DNA of 64,000 bases from Vibrio gangliei (GCF_026001925.1 NZ_AP021869.1:682001-746000), one strand, 5' to 3'; positions 27,351 to 37,227 are shown, numbered from the stretch's first letter. Program-made: numbers and translations. Notes: a model not told the origin generated them from the letters alone.

Positions 27351-27980
27351 TCAATAATCCGACGGTAGGTTTTTATTGATTGAGATGAGTCGCCCTTTCT
27401 TTATGGTGATGTAGCCACCTTGCTTTAAATCGGCCAGTACGCGGAACACATGAGCGCGGGATAAATTGGTACGTGAAATGATAAATGAAGCAATGCCTTC
27501 ATTCTCATGTTCATGGCTTTCCGTTCGGTAAATGTATCGAAATAACATTGAACGTATGGTGTGGTAGCTAGACACTTTTTTACGCTCACTATGCAGATCC
27601 AGTGTAAAAATAGCCATGAAAGACAGAATCTGGGTCAATACTTCTGCTTTATCTTGTTGATAAAAATAATCGGAAAATTGTTGATAGGATAATTTAACTA
27701 ACGTGACATCGCTCATTGCGGTGTAGGAAAATTTTGCAAGCGGACAACACTTTTCCATTAATCCAATTGGCATGTATTCAATGGTATTGCCAATGATTAA
27801 GTGATTATCTTCAATGACTAAGGCCATAGAACCTTTCACGACAAAATAGATGGCATCCTTTTCAAGTTTCAGCGGTTGCTTAAAAGGGATGTTTAATTCT
27901 ATGCCTGTTTGCAGTAGGGCATTGACATGCTGATCCAGCTCGAGAGTTTGATAATATTGATGCAGATCTGAAAACGTCAT
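27351..27980 (-). CDS. Crp/Fnr-type winged-helix regulator
   Basis: A 209-residue protein with an N-terminal cyclic-nucleotide-binding-like barrel (residues about 20-120; AIYFVVKGSMALVIEDNH) that lacks an obvious cAMP phosphate-binding R-E motif, and a C-terminal helix-turn-helix (RTNLSRAHVFRVLADLKQGG, then YITIKKGRLISI). It has a Cys pair (MEKCCPLAKF) that might sense redox state. The overall plan resembles IprA-type proteins more than CRP. It is divergent from the alkylsulfatase gene with 161 bp between, so control of that gene is a reasonable guess. Confidence 0.82.
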   Translation of the reverse strand: MTFSDLHQYYQTLELDQHVNALLQTGIELNIPFKQPLKLEKDAIYFVVKGSMALVIEDNHLIIGNTIEYMPIGLMEKCCPLAKFSYTAMSDVTLVKLSYQQFSDYFYQQDKAEVLTQILSFMAIFTLDLHSERKKVSSYHTIRSMLFRYIYRTESHEHENEGIASFIISRTNLSRAHVFRVLADLKQGGYITIKKGRLISINKNLPSDY

Positions 27981-28141
27981 AGGCTATCCGTGATTTGCAA
28001 AAATACGATTCTAAATCTTTTTGAAATTAGTATGAAGAGTCTCATTTGAGACTGGTTAATCATCAGCCACTCCCTACAATATTTTGCGTAATCCTAATGT
28101 TATCAATTTCGAATAACGCCCTATTTATTGTAGAGGTTTCC

Positions 28142-30127
28142 ATGAAAATAAAACCTATCGTTCGTTCACTCGCGGTTGCAGGTTTGGTCACGACCTTATC
28201 TTTTTCAGCAATAGCCAATACGGTGACGGTTGCCCCTAAAGAGGCGACAACTGCAACGCAACAAGCTAATAATAAACTGTACTCTACACTGCCTTTTTCG
28301 GATAAAACCGATTTTGAAAATGCGCACAAAGGCTTCATCGCCCCTTTACCGAAAAGCATTATTAAAGGTGAATCGGGCAATGTGATTTGGGACCCAACCA
28401 AATATTCATTTGTGAAAGAAGGCGAAAAAGCGCCAGCTACTGTAAACCCGAGCCTGTGGCGTCAATCTCAGTTGATTAATATCAGCGGTCTGTTTGAAGT
28501 CACTGATGGCGTATACCAAATCCGTAACTTTGATTTATCGAATATGACCATCATTGAAGGTAAAAAAGGGATTACGGTTATCGATCCTCTGGTTTCGGCT
28601 GAAACAGCTAAAGCGGCATTAGAACTTTATTACCAATACCGCGGTAAAAAGCCTGTAGTAGCGGTTGTCGTCACTCATAGCCATGTTGACCATTACGGTG
28701 GTATTCGTGGTGTGGTCGATGAGAAAGATGTCAAAGCCGGTAAAGTGAAGATTTATGTTCCAAATGGCTTTATGGAAGAATCGGTATCGGAAAACATTAT
28801 GGCTGGTAATGCCATGAGTCGTCGTGCGAGCTATATGTACGGTAACTTATTGCAGCCAAACGAAAAAGGTCAAGTAGGTGCAGGCTTAGGCACAACGACG
28901 TCTGCCGGTACAGTGACACTGATCCCGCCAACTAATTACATCACTCATACTGGTCAAGAAGAAGTGATTGATGGTTTAACCTATGACTTCTTAATGGCTC
29001 CGGGTTCAGAAGCGCCTTCTGAAATGCTTTGGTATGTTAAAGAGAAGAAGATGATTGAATCGGCGGAAGATGTAACGCATACGCTGCACAATACGTATTC
29101 TCTACGTGGTGCGAAGATTCGTGATCCATTGGCGTGGTCAAAATACATTAACCTAGCGATTGACCGCTGGGGTGATGATGCACAAGTGATTATTGCTCAG
29201 CATCACTGGCCAACCTGGGGTAATGACAATATCGTTAAGCTGATGAAAACACAACGTGATACTTATCGTTACATCAACGATCAAACCTTACGCATGGCGA
29301 ACCAAGGTTTAACTCGTGATGAAATCGTGGCTAATTTCAAAATGCCACCATCACTGGAAAAAACATGGTCAAGCCGTGGTTACTACGGTTCGGTAAGCCA
29401 TAATGTGAAAGCCACTTATGTCTTCTATTTAGGTTGGTTTGACGGTAACCCAGCAACATTGGATGAGCTACCACCACAAGAAGCAGCAAAGAAATTTGTT
29501 GAGTACATGGGCGGTGCGGATAAGATCCTAGCAAAAGCGAAGAAAGATTTTGCTGATGGAAATTACCGCTGGGTAGCACAAGTGGTGAGTAAAGTTGTCT
29601 TTGCTGACCCTGAAAATAAAGAAGCTCGTAACTTAGAAGCGGATGCACTAGAGCAATTAGGTTATCAAGCAGAGTCTGGCCCATGGCGTAACTTCTATTT
29701 GAGTGGCGCGCAAGAATTACGAAACGGCGTGAAAGTATTGCCAACACCAAATACAGCAAGCCCTGATACGGTTAAAGCGATGACGCCAGAAATGTTCTTC
29801 GATTACCTAGCTGTTCATATTAATGGTATGAAGGCAGCGGATGCCAATATGGTACTGAACTTTGATTTTGGTCAGAAAGGTCAGCAGTACAAAGTAGAGT
29901 TAGAAAATGGTGTACTGAACCATACTGCGAACTCTCAAGCGAAAGGTGCTGATGCCACTATCAAACTGTCTCGTGACACGCTAAATCGCATTATCTTGAA
30001 GCAAGAAAAACTGAAAGATGCTGAGAAGAATGGTGATGTTAAGATTTCAGGCGATGCTGCGAAATTGGATGAGTTGATCAGCTATATGGATAGCTTTGAA
30101 TTCTGGTTCAATATCGTTACACCATAA
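28142..30127 (+). CDS. Periplasmic alkylsulfatase, metallo-beta-lactamase fold
   Basis: A 661-residue SdsA/YjcS-type alkyl sulfatase that releases sulfate from primary alkyl sulfates such as SDS. After a signal peptide (SLAVAGLVTTLSFSAIANT, cleavage near 25) comes the metallo-beta-lactamase domain with the dinuclear zinc motif THSHVDHYGG near residue 178, then the alkylsulfatase dimerisation domain and an SCP2-like C-terminal lipid-binding domain (ADANMVLNFDFGQKGQQYKV). Start ATG 28142 has GAGG at about 8 nt; an upstream frame from 28046 is not needed. Length matches the family (about 660). Confidence 0.93.
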   Translation: MKIKPIVRSLAVAGLVTTLSFSAIANTVTVAPKEATTATQQANNKLYSTLPFSDKTDFENAHKGFIAPLPKSIIKGESGNVIWDPTKYSFVKEGEKAPATVNPSLWRQSQLINISGLFEVTDGVYQIRNFDLSNMTIIEGKKGITVIDPLVSAETAKAALELYYQYRGKKPVVAVVVTHSHVDHYGGIRGVVDEKDVKAGKVKIYVPNGFMEESVSENIMAGNAMSRRASYMYGNLLQPNEKGQVGAGLGTTTSAGTVTLIPPTNYITHTGQEEVIDGLTYDFLMAPGSEAPSEMLWYVKEKKMIESAEDVTHTLHNTYSLRGAKIRDPLAWSKYINLAIDRWGDDAQVIIAQHHWPTWGNDNIVKLMKTQRDTYRYINDQTLRMANQGLTRDEIVANFKMPPSLEKTWSSRGYYGSVSHNVKATYVFYLGWFDGNPATLDELPPQEAAKKFVEYMGGADKILAKAKKDFADGNYRWVAQVVSKVVFADPENKEARNLEADALEQLGYQAESGPWRNFYLSGAQELRNGVKVLPTPNTASPDTVKAMTPEMFFDYLAVHINGMKAADANMVLNFDFGQKGQQYKVELENGVLNHTANSQAKGADATIKLSRDTLNRIILKQEKLKDAEKNGDVKISGDAAKLDELISYMDSFEFWFNIVTP

Positions 30128-30182
30128 TATTTGCTTTAGGCGTAAAATAAAGTAAATACAACATGATGTAAATAAAAAGAAC

Positions 30183-30214
30183 AAAGGGCCTACTGAGAAA
30201 TCAGTGGGCCCTTT
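30183..30214 (-). terminator. Hairpin terminator downstream of ahpF
   Basis: AAAGGGCCTACTGA pairs with TCAGTGGGCCCTTT (14-bp stem with a wobble) around a 4-nt loop. On the minus strand it is followed by TTTGTTCTTTTTA, so it probably ends ahpF transcription; it may also serve the convergent alkylsulfatase gene. Confidence 0.75.
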
Positions 30215-30291
30215 GAGTTATGGGATTCAAATTTAAAGCGCTTGTTAATAAAAGCTTTTCGTCATTAAAGCAGAGCCTTAACTATGACAGC

Positions 30292-31860
30292 TTAACCATC
30301 TTGGCGAATCAGATAATCAAACGCACTTAGGCTTGCTTTTGCACCTTCACCCATCGCAATGATGATTTGTTTATATGGTACAGTGGTCGCGTCACCTGCG
30401 GCAAATACACCAGGTAGGTTCGTTTCGCCACGGTCGTTGACAATGATCTCACCACGTTCCGACAATTTCACATCGCTGTCTTTTAACCACTCGGTGTTCG
30501 GTACTAAACCAATTTGTACAAAGATACCTGCTAGTTGAATCTGTTTGATTTCATCGGTATTACGGTCTTTGTATTTCAAACCAGTCACACGTTTACCATC
30601 ACCAATCACTTCCGTAGTTTGAGCCATCGTGATGATGTCGATGTTTGGCAACGAGTTCGCTTTATTGATCAGAACTTGGTCGGCACGTAATGTGTCAGCA
30701 AATTCCAATACGGTTACGTGCTCGACGATACCAGCAAGATCAATCGCCGCTTCGATACCCGAGTTACCACCGCCGATTACTGCGGTCTTTTTGCCTTTAA
30801 ACAATGGACCATCACAGTGCGGACAGTACGCCACGCCTTTGTTGCGATACTCTTGCTCACCCGGTACGTTCATTTCACGCCAGCGAGCACCTGGGCTTAA
30901 AATAACACTTTTACTTTTTAGTGTTGCGCCGCTTTCCAAGTTAATGTGGATGTAGCCATCTTGAGTAAATGGTTTGCCCATTAATTTGTCAGCTTGCTGC
31001 TCAGTGATCACATCTACGTCGTATTCTTTCAAGTGTTCAGCGAGATCGGTCGCTAAGCGAGGACCTTCTGTACGCTTCACTGAAATGAAGTTTTCAATCG
31101 CCATGGTATCCATCACTTGACCACCGAAGCGTTTTGCAACCACACCAGTACGAATGCCTTTACGAGCTGCGTATAGCGCCGCTGCACTGCCACCAGGACC
31201 GCCACCGACAACCAATACATCGTACGGGTCTTTTTCATTCAGACTTGCTGCCGCTTTTTCAGCTGCACCATCATCCACTTTCGCTAAGATTTCATTCAGT
31301 GTCATACGGCCTTGGCCAAACAATTCACCGTTTACGAAAACACTTGGTACCGCCATGATGTCGCGATCTTTGACTTCACCTTGGAATAACGCACCATCAA
31401 TCATAGTGACGCGTACATCTGGATTGATCGCTGCCATCATATTAAAGGCTTGCACCACGTCAGGACAGTTTTGGCACGACAGAGAAATAAAGATCTCAAC
31501 ATCGAGCTTCTTATCTAACTGCGCGATTTGCTCAATCACATCTTGCTCAAGTTTGATTGGGTGACCACCTGAGTGAAGTAGAGCCAGTACCAAAGAGGTA
31601 AATTCATGACCCATAGGCAAACCTGCAAAGCGCAGTTGAGTGCCTTTTTGCGGGTTTGAGATCGTCATGACAGGCTTACGTTCACTGGCTGCGTCATCAC
31701 GAGTGACAGAGACAAAATCACTTAACTCAGCAATTTCGTTTGCTAAAGACAAAATGTCATTAGCGGCTTTGCTTTCATCTAGGCTAACCACTAGCTGGAC
31801 ATCATGTTTTAGATTTTGGAGGTATTGTTTTAGTTGTTGTTTAATCGCTTCATCTAACAT
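30292..31860 (-). CDS. ahpF: Alkyl hydroperoxide reductase subunit F
   Basis: A 522-residue flavoprotein disulfide reductase that moves electrons from NADH to AhpC. N-terminal tandem thioredoxin-like domains carry CQNCPDV near residue 129. The FAD-binding motif [19 protein letters not shown] is near 216 and the redox disulfide CPHCDGP near 344, with NADH site [10 protein letters not shown] just after. Length is normal (521 in E. coli). It lies 179 bp downstream of ahpC, probably with its own or read-through expression. Confidence 0.97.
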   Translation of the reverse strand: MLDEAIKQQLKQYLQNLKHDVQLVVSLDESKAANDILSLANEIAELSDFVSVTRDDAASERKPVMTISNPQKGTQLRFAGLPMGHEFTSLVLALLHSGGHPIKLEQDVIEQIAQLDKKLDVEIFISLSCQNCPDVVQAFNMMAAINPDVRVTMIDGALFQGEVKDRDIMAVPSVFVNGELFGQGRMTLNEILAKVDDGAAEKAAASLNEKDPYDVLVVGGGPGGSAAALYAARKGIRTGVVAKRFGGQVMDTMAIENFISVKRTEGPRLATDLAEHLKEYDVDVITEQQADKLMGKPFTQDGYIHINLESGATLKSKSVILSPGARWREMNVPGEQEYRNKGVAYCPHCDGPLFKGKKTAVIGGGNSGIEAAIDLAGIVEHVTVLEFADTLRADQVLINKANSLPNIDIITMAQTTEVIGDGKRVTGLKYKDRNTDEIKQIQLAGIFVQIGLVPNTEWLKDSDVKLSERGEIIVNDRGETNLPGVFAAGDATTVPYKQIIIAMGEGAKASLSAFDYLIRQDG

Positions 31861-32039
31861 CTCGATCGCACCTTACTTACTTTAAAAAGTGGTTACTCTG
31901 GATAAAGCTATATCCAAATTTAGAGGGCATAAAATAGGGGGGAGGGCCAATTGGCGGCATAGGTCGTCAGAAGTAATACAACCAACCAGCCCTCAGATAT
32001 CACCTATTGGGGGATAGGTAATTCTTTTTTATCGTAGGA

Positions 32040-32597
32040 TTAGATTTTACCTACTAGGTCTAAAGATGGAGCTAATGTCTCTTCACCTTCTTTCCATTTA
32101 GCAGGACATACTTCACCTGGGTGTGCTGCAACGTATTGAGCTGCTTTCACTTTACGTAGTAGGTCTTCTGCATCACGACCGATACCTTCAGCAGTGATTT
32201 CCATTGCTTGGATAGTACCTTCTGGGTCGATTAGGAAAGTTGCACGGTCAGCAAGACCTTGACCTTCACGCATTACACCAAAGTTGTTAGTGATGTTGCC
32301 AGTTTGGTCGCCTAGCATGTAGTAATTGATTTTACCGATAGTTTCAGAACTGTCGTGCCATGCTTTGTGAGTGAAGTGAGTATCAGTAGATACTGAGTAA
32401 ACTTCAACGCCACGGCTTTGTAGCTCTTCGTAGTGATCAGCAAGGTCACCTAGTTCCGTTGGACATACGAAAGTAAAGTCCGCTGGGTAGAAGAAAAACA
32501 CTGCCCATTTGCCTAGTACATCTTTTTCTGTTACTTCAACGAATTCGCCGTTTTTGTATGCTGTTGCTGTAAATGGTTTGATTTGAGTGTTAATCAT
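32040..32597 (-). CDS. ahpC: Alkyl hydroperoxide reductase subunit C (peroxiredoxin)
   Basis: A 185-residue typical 2-Cys peroxiredoxin that reduces organic peroxides, hydrogen peroxide and peroxynitrite. The peroxidatic Cys is in FTFVCPTEL (near residue 47) and the resolving Cys in GEVCPAKW near 165. ATG 32597 (MINTQIKPF) is chosen because GGGAAAG lies 8 nt upstream and E. coli AhpC starts the same way. Regulation by OxyR is supported by an operator 160-190 bp upstream. Confidence 0.97.
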   Translation of the reverse strand: MINTQIKPFTATAYKNGEFVEVTEKDVLGKWAVFFFYPADFTFVCPTELGDLADHYEELQSRGVEVYSVSTDTHFTHKAWHDSSETIGKINYYMLGDQTGNITNNFGVMREGQGLADRATFLIDPEGTIQAMEITAEGIGRDAEDLLRKVKAAQYVAAHPGEVCPAKWKEGEETLAPSLDLVGKI

Positions 32598-32722
32598 AAT
32601 ATTCACTTTCCCTTTTCTTTTTGAAAAAATTCTGCACAAGTTGACTAGCTTCATCTCTTGGATTCTTTAGCTAGTAAAGGCTCTGAATATGTTTTCAGTC
32701 GCGCTTTGTTTTGCTTACGGGA

Positions 32723-32791
32723 AGTATATTCACATTAACGAGTTAATTTTAAAAATTGATTATTCTTATTGTTTTGATAGGTAAAAACTAT
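32723..32791 (-). promoter_or_regulatory. OxyR operator and -10 of ahpC
   Basis: On the minus strand, ATAGTTTTTACCTAT (32791-32777) matches an OxyR half-operator ATAG-N7-CTAT perfectly, including the inner T and A. After 7 nt comes a weaker half, ATAAGAATAATCAAT (32769-32755). The 7-nt spacing is that of the OxyR consensus. TATACT at 32728-32723 would be the -10, so the operator abuts the -35 position, as expected for class activation. Start of ahpC is 126 bp further. Confidence 0.8.
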
Positions 32792-33029
32792 TGTTATTTT
32801 TGGGATAGGGGACTACGACGTGAAGATTAGCATTGAGAGTATGTACTAATGGAGCACTGGACTGGAGATAGGTTAAGTATACAAAATGAAAAAGGCCGCT
32901 AAACTGCTGATAGAAAGTACTGTTGTAGAACTGAACAACATTATCATCTCCCATAAACCACAAACCTTCACTCGCGGTATCTAAAAGACTGAGCAATAAT
33001 TGCGGTAAGGTCTGTTTGTCCATTTTCAT
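32766..33029 (-). CDS. PAS-like N-terminal fragment of unknown origin
   Basis: An 87-residue frame beginning with a stretch that resembles the start of a PAS domain (LLDTASEGLWFMGDDNVVQF, then YNSTFYQQF), as in the front of a sensor diguanylate cyclase. From about residue 45 the similarity stops and the tail overlaps the ahpC OxyR operator, so the frame probably ends in non-coding DNA. ATG 33029 is preceded by AATAGG. I read it as a decayed or deletion-truncated sensor gene; a functional short protein is unlikely but possible. Confidence 0.35.
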   Translation of the reverse strand: MKMDKQTLPQLLLSLLDTASEGLWFMGDDNVVQFYNSTFYQQFSGLFHFVYLTYLQSSAPLVHTLNANLHVVVPYPKNNNSFYLSKQ

Positions 33030-33151
33030 TTACCTATTCAAGAACCAACTATTCCATGTTGCTAGGATGAGCGCCTAGTCAATAGAAGTGTTGCTTTAAG
33101 CAACTCTTGCAATAAATACTAAATATTCGCTTAATAGCTCCAACTTCTGTT

Positions 33152-34234
33152 TTACAACTGGTAGCTTTCCGCTAGCTTCCACTTCTGTTCATATCGAAGG
33201 CGCAACTCTTCCTGCGAGGCTCCTTCATTCTGATAAAATAGGGCACCGTAGTTTTCAAGCAGTGGAAAATGATGATTGAGAATTTCTTGAACGACATCAA
33301 TACGCTTGAGTGTTAATGCAGTGCAACTTTTCCCTTCCAGATCGTCTTCAATATCAAGCACATGAGAGCGGAACATGGTTGTCAAGAAACACCGCTCAAG
33401 TACTGCTTGGTTAGAAATGGCCTCGCTGAACTCTCTCTGGATACCACAATAGTATTCGATGATATGAGACTCGCCACCGTTCACCTCGAGCCAAGTTATT
33501 TTATTCTCTATAGCTTTTAGTGCGGTCAGTTTGACCTCCCTAAACAAACTGAGGGCCTTATCCTGGGGATACTCCTTTTCGAGTAACCATCCAGATAAGA
33601 AACGCGTCTCAAACCGTTCACAGAAGTTAAATAGCGGATCATTCGTTCCGTTACTATTAAATGCCCGTCGCGGGTCAAACTCATACATGTAACCAAAATC
33701 GAACAATTTAAGTTGTTGATGATGGTCAACTAACAAATTGCCAGAACATAAGTCCCACTCGAACAATCCGTTTTGTTCACACGTCATCAAAGTCGAAAAC
33801 AGTTGCTGGAGTATTTCAGTCGTTAGGTTTTGGATTGGCGCACCTTCTATCCATTCAGATAAGATGATCCCTAATCGATAGTCGGCATAAGCGGTATTCA
33901 CAATTCCATCAAGAGACCGACCAGTACGACGCTCTGCTTTTAACTTCTGAAAGTCCTGACGCCGCTGAACCTCATTAAGAAAAGAAAATTGACCATCTAA
34001 GTTTTGCACCTTTGCACTTTGACGCTTCTTCTTTAGAGTAAAGTCCTTATTGTCAAAACGAACTCTATAGACTTCCGCCGTCAAACCGCTGTCAAAAGCT
34101 TCGATAACATAAGGGGAATCAGCTGTCGTTTGTGCTAAATGCTCAGGTTCAATGGGACAGTCAATGACTCTTCCTACAATAAGATTCTGACCACTCTCTT
34201 CAAATAACTGTTGCTTTACGTGACGAGCATTCAT
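33152..34234 (-). CDS. Protein-kinase-fold phosphotransferase, unknown substrate
   Basis: A 360-residue protein with the landmarks of a kinase-like fold: a Gly-containing loop and ATP Lys (SGLTAEVYRVRFDNKDFTLK, Lys near residue 67), a hinge (GIILSEWIEGAPI), a catalytic loop FEWDLCSGNLL with the Asp and Asn of HxD-x4-N, and the metal-binding DFG in LKLFDFGYMYEFD. The C-terminal ~140 residues are a helical extension with no match I know. ATG 34234 has AGGA 7 nt upstream; a start at 34249 would overlap the integrase stop as ATGA. Position between an ssrA-linked integrase stub and ahpC suggests an accessory gene. It could phosphorylate a protein, a lipid headgroup or a small molecule. Confidence 0.65.
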   Translation of the reverse strand: MNARHVKQQLFEESGQNLIVGRVIDCPIEPEHLAQTTADSPYVIEAFDSGLTAEVYRVRFDNKDFTLKKKRQSAKVQNLDGQFSFLNEVQRRQDFQKLKAERRTGRSLDGIVNTAYADYRLGIILSEWIEGAPIQNLTTEILQQLFSTLMTCEQNGLFEWDLCSGNLLVDHHQQLKLFDFGYMYEFDPRRAFNSNGTNDPLFNFCERFETRFLSGWLLEKEYPQDKALSLFREVKLTALKAIENKITWLEVNGGESHIIEYYCGIQREFSEAISNQAVLERCFLTTMFRSHVLDIEDDLEGKSCTALTLKRIDVVQEILNHHFPLLENYGALFYQNEGASQEELRLRYEQKWKLAESYQL

Positions 34235-34245
34235 TTTGTTTTCCT

Positions 34246-35040
34246 TCATGTCCTAGAAAGTTGAAGCCTACCAGATAGAACTGCGGCTTCAGAAGGACGA
34301 GTCATAGTGTGTAGTTGCCACTCGATTAAACAACGAGTAGTACGCTTTATACTGGCATTGGCGATAGCTCCCATTAGCTCTGGTAGTTCATCTGGTGCTA
34401 GTGCTGCCATGTTTTCTTTTTTGGGCTTTTTGAAAGCGGCTCGAATCCCTGTTAATGGATTAGCTTTTACAAGACCACAGTTTGCCGCGTAGTTCATTAT
34501 TTCGTTTAAGCGTTGAGATAAGCGTTTAACCGTCTCTAGGCTGCCTTTTGCTTCGATAGGCCTAAGTAGATCAATAACGAGTGGGGCATCGATATCTTTT
34601 ACTGGTGAATTCGCTATTTGCGGAAATACATGAAGTTCTAGTGAGCGCCAGATATCGACAGCATAGTCTGGAGTGACTTCGTGTTTTTTGAGGTTGAACC
34701 AATCTTTAGAGACTTTAGCAAAGGTATGTTCGTAGATTTCTTTGTGAACGAGTTCTTGGCGTTTTCGTTCTTCTTGAGGATCAATCCGCTGAGCTAGCAG
34801 CTCTCTGGCTGCCATTGCATTTTTACGAGCATTGGCAAGAGATAAGTCTGGATATCTACCTAGGCTAAGGTTTGCTCGTTTTCCTGTAATGGGTTTGTAG
34901 TAGTTAAAGATCCACTGTTTTGAACCGTTAGGCTTGATACGTAATCGAAGCCCATCACCATCAAACAAGTTGTATTCTTTATCTTTGGGCTTCGCTGATT
35001 TGATATCTTTGTCTGTTAGACGTGTAGTTATTTTTGCCAT
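34246..35040 (-). pseudogene. Tyrosine integrase, C-terminally truncated
   Basis: A 264-residue remainder of a P4-type integrase with the N-terminal DUF4102 domain (LTDKDIKSAKPKDKEYNLFD, then GKRANLSLGRYPDLSLANAR) and the SAM-like core-binding domain. The catalytic domain is entered only as far as the first Arg (MTRPSEAAVLSG); the HxxR and Tyr boxes are missing, and the last residues (RLQLSRT) are not integrase. It therefore cannot recombine. Its location 166 bp from the ssrA 3' end marks ssrA as the attachment site. The gene is joined to the kinase-like gene by a 4-base overlap. Confidence 0.88.
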
Positions 35041-35169
35041 GTTGGGTACACCAGATTAACTCATTAAAACCAGTGTACCCTGTTGTGTACCCAAAGATCA
35101 AAGAAGTAGTTAGACGTCTTTGGATGTTGATGGGTTCTAAGTTATTGATTTTAGGTTGTTACAGGCAAG

Positions 35170-35194
35170 AAAAAAGACGCCCTAGGACGTCTTT
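35170..35194 (-). terminator. Terminator of ssrA
   Basis: AAAGACGTCC and the complementary GGGCGTCTTT form the stem around CTAG-centred bases, with T6 on the minus strand. It lies 12 bp past the CCA end of tmRNA. Confidence 0.85.
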
Positions 35195-35205
35195 AAACTA
35201 TGAAT

Positions 35206-35572
35206 TGGTGGAGCTGGCGGGATTTGAACCCGCGTCCGAAAATCATCCATCATTGGTACTACATGCTTAGTCGATCTTTAATTTCACCACCGACCTGCGA
35301 ACCGACACGCTAGCTGATGGCTATCCTGAATTATTTTTAATGCTTTGTCTCTCAGGCGGGAGACGCCACACGAGTTTGTTTGGGTTTGACTCTCTGTTAT
35401 TCCCCGTCTTACAAACGGAAGCTAGGGCAGAAAGGCTCTCAGCAGGGTATTAAGCTGCTAGTGCGTAGTTTTCGTCGTTTGCGACTATTTTTTTGCGGCT
35501 TTTTACGTGGCCAACCGCCCCACGGCATGCACCTCAGACTTACAAATTCCCGTCGAATCCTGAATCAGCCCC
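35206..35572 (-). ncRNA. ssrA: Transfer-messenger RNA (tmRNA)
   Basis: The 5' end GGGGCTGATTCAGGATTCGA and the 3' tRNA-like end, with the T-arm GGGTTCAAATCCC and ...GCTCCACCA, define a 367-nt tmRNA of standard one-piece type. The tag frame at 35482-35450 reads ANDENYALAA followed by TAA; the terminal LAA directs tagged proteins to ClpXP/ClpAP. tmRNA with SmpB (next gene upstream) rescues stalled ribosomes. The 3' end is also the apparent attachment site of the adjacent integrase remnant. Confidence 0.97.
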
Positions 35573-35742
35573 AAGGTCGTTTGAGTGATTTTGCAACTAC
35601 TCAACAAAATTTCAAACTTTTTTATTCTGTTAAGAACTTTATTTACCAAAGTCACTTAACACACAGTGAACGCATAGTAACACAATCCCTTTTAGAGTCT
35701 AGTGACTTACACTCAAGTGGTTATTAATACGTCAAATTGTTT

Positions 35743-36228
35743 TTAGCGTAAATTGCTCTTCATGATGCGAGCTTTATCGCGTTGCCAATCTTGGTTTTTC
35801 TTATCTTCACGTTTGTCGTGCAGTTTTTTACCTTTTGCGACACCAATTTTCATTTTGGCCCAAGATTTCGACCAATACAGAGACATCGCAACCAGTGTCA
35901 TGCCTTCACGGTTGACACGACCAAATAGGTTGTCGAGTTCACGACGTTTCAATAATAATTTACGCACACGTGTCGGATTAGCCACAATGTGAGTAGAAGC
36001 CTGTTGCAGTGGAATAATGGATGCGCCACTTAGAAATGCTTCTCCGTCGCGAAGAAAGACGTAACTTTCTGCGATATTGGCTTTACCTTGACGTAAAGAT
36101 TTGACTTCCCAACCTTGCAGCTCAAGACCGACTTCTATTTCATCATCGATAAAATATTCGTGTCGAGCTTGCTTGTTGAGAGCGATAGTATTACTACCGG
36201 CTTTTGATTTTGATTTTTTCTTTGCCAT
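35743..36228 (-). CDS. smpB: SsrA-binding protein SmpB
   Basis: A 161-residue oligonucleotide-binding-fold protein that binds tmRNA and delivers it to stalled ribosomes. Visible: the N-terminal [40 protein letters not shown], and the basic C-terminal tail [19 protein letters not shown] that enters the empty mRNA channel. It is 170 bp upstream of ssrA and codirectional, the usual arrangement. Confidence 0.97.
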   Translation of the reverse strand: MAKKKSKSKAGSNTIALNKQARHEYFIDDEIEVGLELQGWEVKSLRQGKANIAESYVFLRDGEAFLSGASIIPLQQASTHIVANPTRVRKLLLKRRELDNLFGRVNREGMTLVAMSLYWSKSWAKMKIGVAKGKKLHDKREDKKNQDWQRDKARIMKSNLR

Positions 36229-36376
36229 AATGGCCTCATTATACGGATTGCTTTAATTTTGGCGAATTCTTTTAGCGGAATCTTGATAAATTTATGTTCT
36301 TGATAACTTTTTGTTCTTGATAACTTTCAACTTCTTATTCGAGAATTTGCTTTATAGCTCAAATTTAGGAAACACT

Positions 36377-36811
36377 ATGCCTCAAGTTAACCGTTCAGCC
36401 TTGGTCTCGTTTAGTGCCAAGCAGATGTATGATCTGGTCAATGATGTTGAAAAATACCCCGAATTTTTACCAGGCTGCTCAGGCTCCAAATTAATTGAAT
36501 CCACTGATACTGATTTAGTGGCTTCAATTGATGTTTCAAAGGCGGGAATCAAAAAAACATTCACGACGTCCAACACAATGGAGCCGGGGCGTAGAATTAA
36601 TTTGGAGTTGGTGGATGGACCTTTCAAGTCTTTAACTGGATTTTGGGTGTTTACCCCGCTTGATGATTTTGCCTGTAAAATCGAATTTAGCCTCTCTTTT
36701 GAGTTTACCAATAAGTTGATTGAAATGGCTTTTGGTAAGGTTTTTAATGAGTTGACTAATAATATGGTGAACTCATTTACTCAACGCGCAAAACAAATCT
36801 ATACAAATTAG
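36377..36811 (+). CDS. ratA: RatA/COQ10-like START-domain protein
   Basis: A 144-residue START-domain protein (ribosome association toxin/coenzyme Q-binding family). In E. coli, RatA has been described as blocking 50S-30S subunit joining, while homologues bind ubiquinone, so the main role is unsettled. [20 protein letters not shown] and [16 protein letters not shown] are characteristic. ATG 36377 is chosen because it gives the conserved N-terminus. Divergent from smpB, and 28 bp before rnfH. Confidence 0.92.
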   Translation: MPQVNRSALVSFSAKQMYDLVNDVEKYPEFLPGCSGSKLIESTDTDLVASIDVSKAGIKKTFTTSNTMEPGRRINLELVDGPFKSLTGFWVFTPLDDFACKIEFSLSFEFTNKLIEMAFGKVFNELTNNMVNSFTQRAKQIYTN

Positions 36812-36839
36812 CCGGCTAATTGGCCTAAGTGGATTATTA

Positions 36840-37148
36840 ATGACTGAAGAAAATACATTGATTCATGTAGAGGTGGTGTATGCCTTGCCTCATGAACAAA
36901 AAGTGTTTGAGTTGGCCGTCGCATCGGATTTAACGGTACAAGAAATCATAGAGCAATCGGGCGTGCTTGAAGCGTACCCTGAAATTGATTTGGACAAGAA
37001 TAAAGTTGGTGTTTATAGCCGAAACGTGAAGCTTGATGCGACAGTGCGCGATAAAGATAGAATTGAAATTTATCGACCTTTGCTTGCCGATCCAAAAGAA
37101 ATACGTCGCAAACGCGCTGAACAAGCCAAAGCCGCCCAAGCGAAATAG
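36840..37148 (+). CDS. rnfH: RnfH-family protein
   Basis: A 102-residue ubiquitin-like beta-grasp protein of the UPF0125/RnfH family (also named RatB in this locus). [20 protein letters not shown] and [20 protein letters not shown] are family hallmarks. The function is unknown; it is almost always next to ratA. The start is ATG 36840. Confidence 0.9.
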   Translation: MTEENTLIHVEVVYALPHEQKVFELAVASDLTVQEIIEQSGVLEAYPEIDLDKNKVGVYSRNVKLDATVRDKDRIEIYRPLLADPKEIRRKRAEQAKAAQAK

Positions 37149-37171
37149 GATTAAAAGTTTATTATCCTCTC

Positions 37172-37227
37172 TAGAAACTAGAAACTAGAAACTAGAAACT
37201 AGAAACTAGAAACTAGAAACTAGAAAC
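37172..37227 (+). repeat. 7-bp tandem repeat (TAGAAAC) x 8
   Basis: Eight perfect TAGAAAC units fill 56 bp between rnfH and its terminator. Read on the other strand this is GTTTCTA, one base different from the GTTCCTA array at 46434. It is not in a coding sequence. Confidence 0.97.

Noticed and set aside
36377..37148. Calling ratA-rnfH a toxin-antitoxin module.
   Set aside because: The RatA toxin claim is limited to one species, RnfH is not an established antitoxin, and the pair is conserved housekeeping context. I list them by family only.
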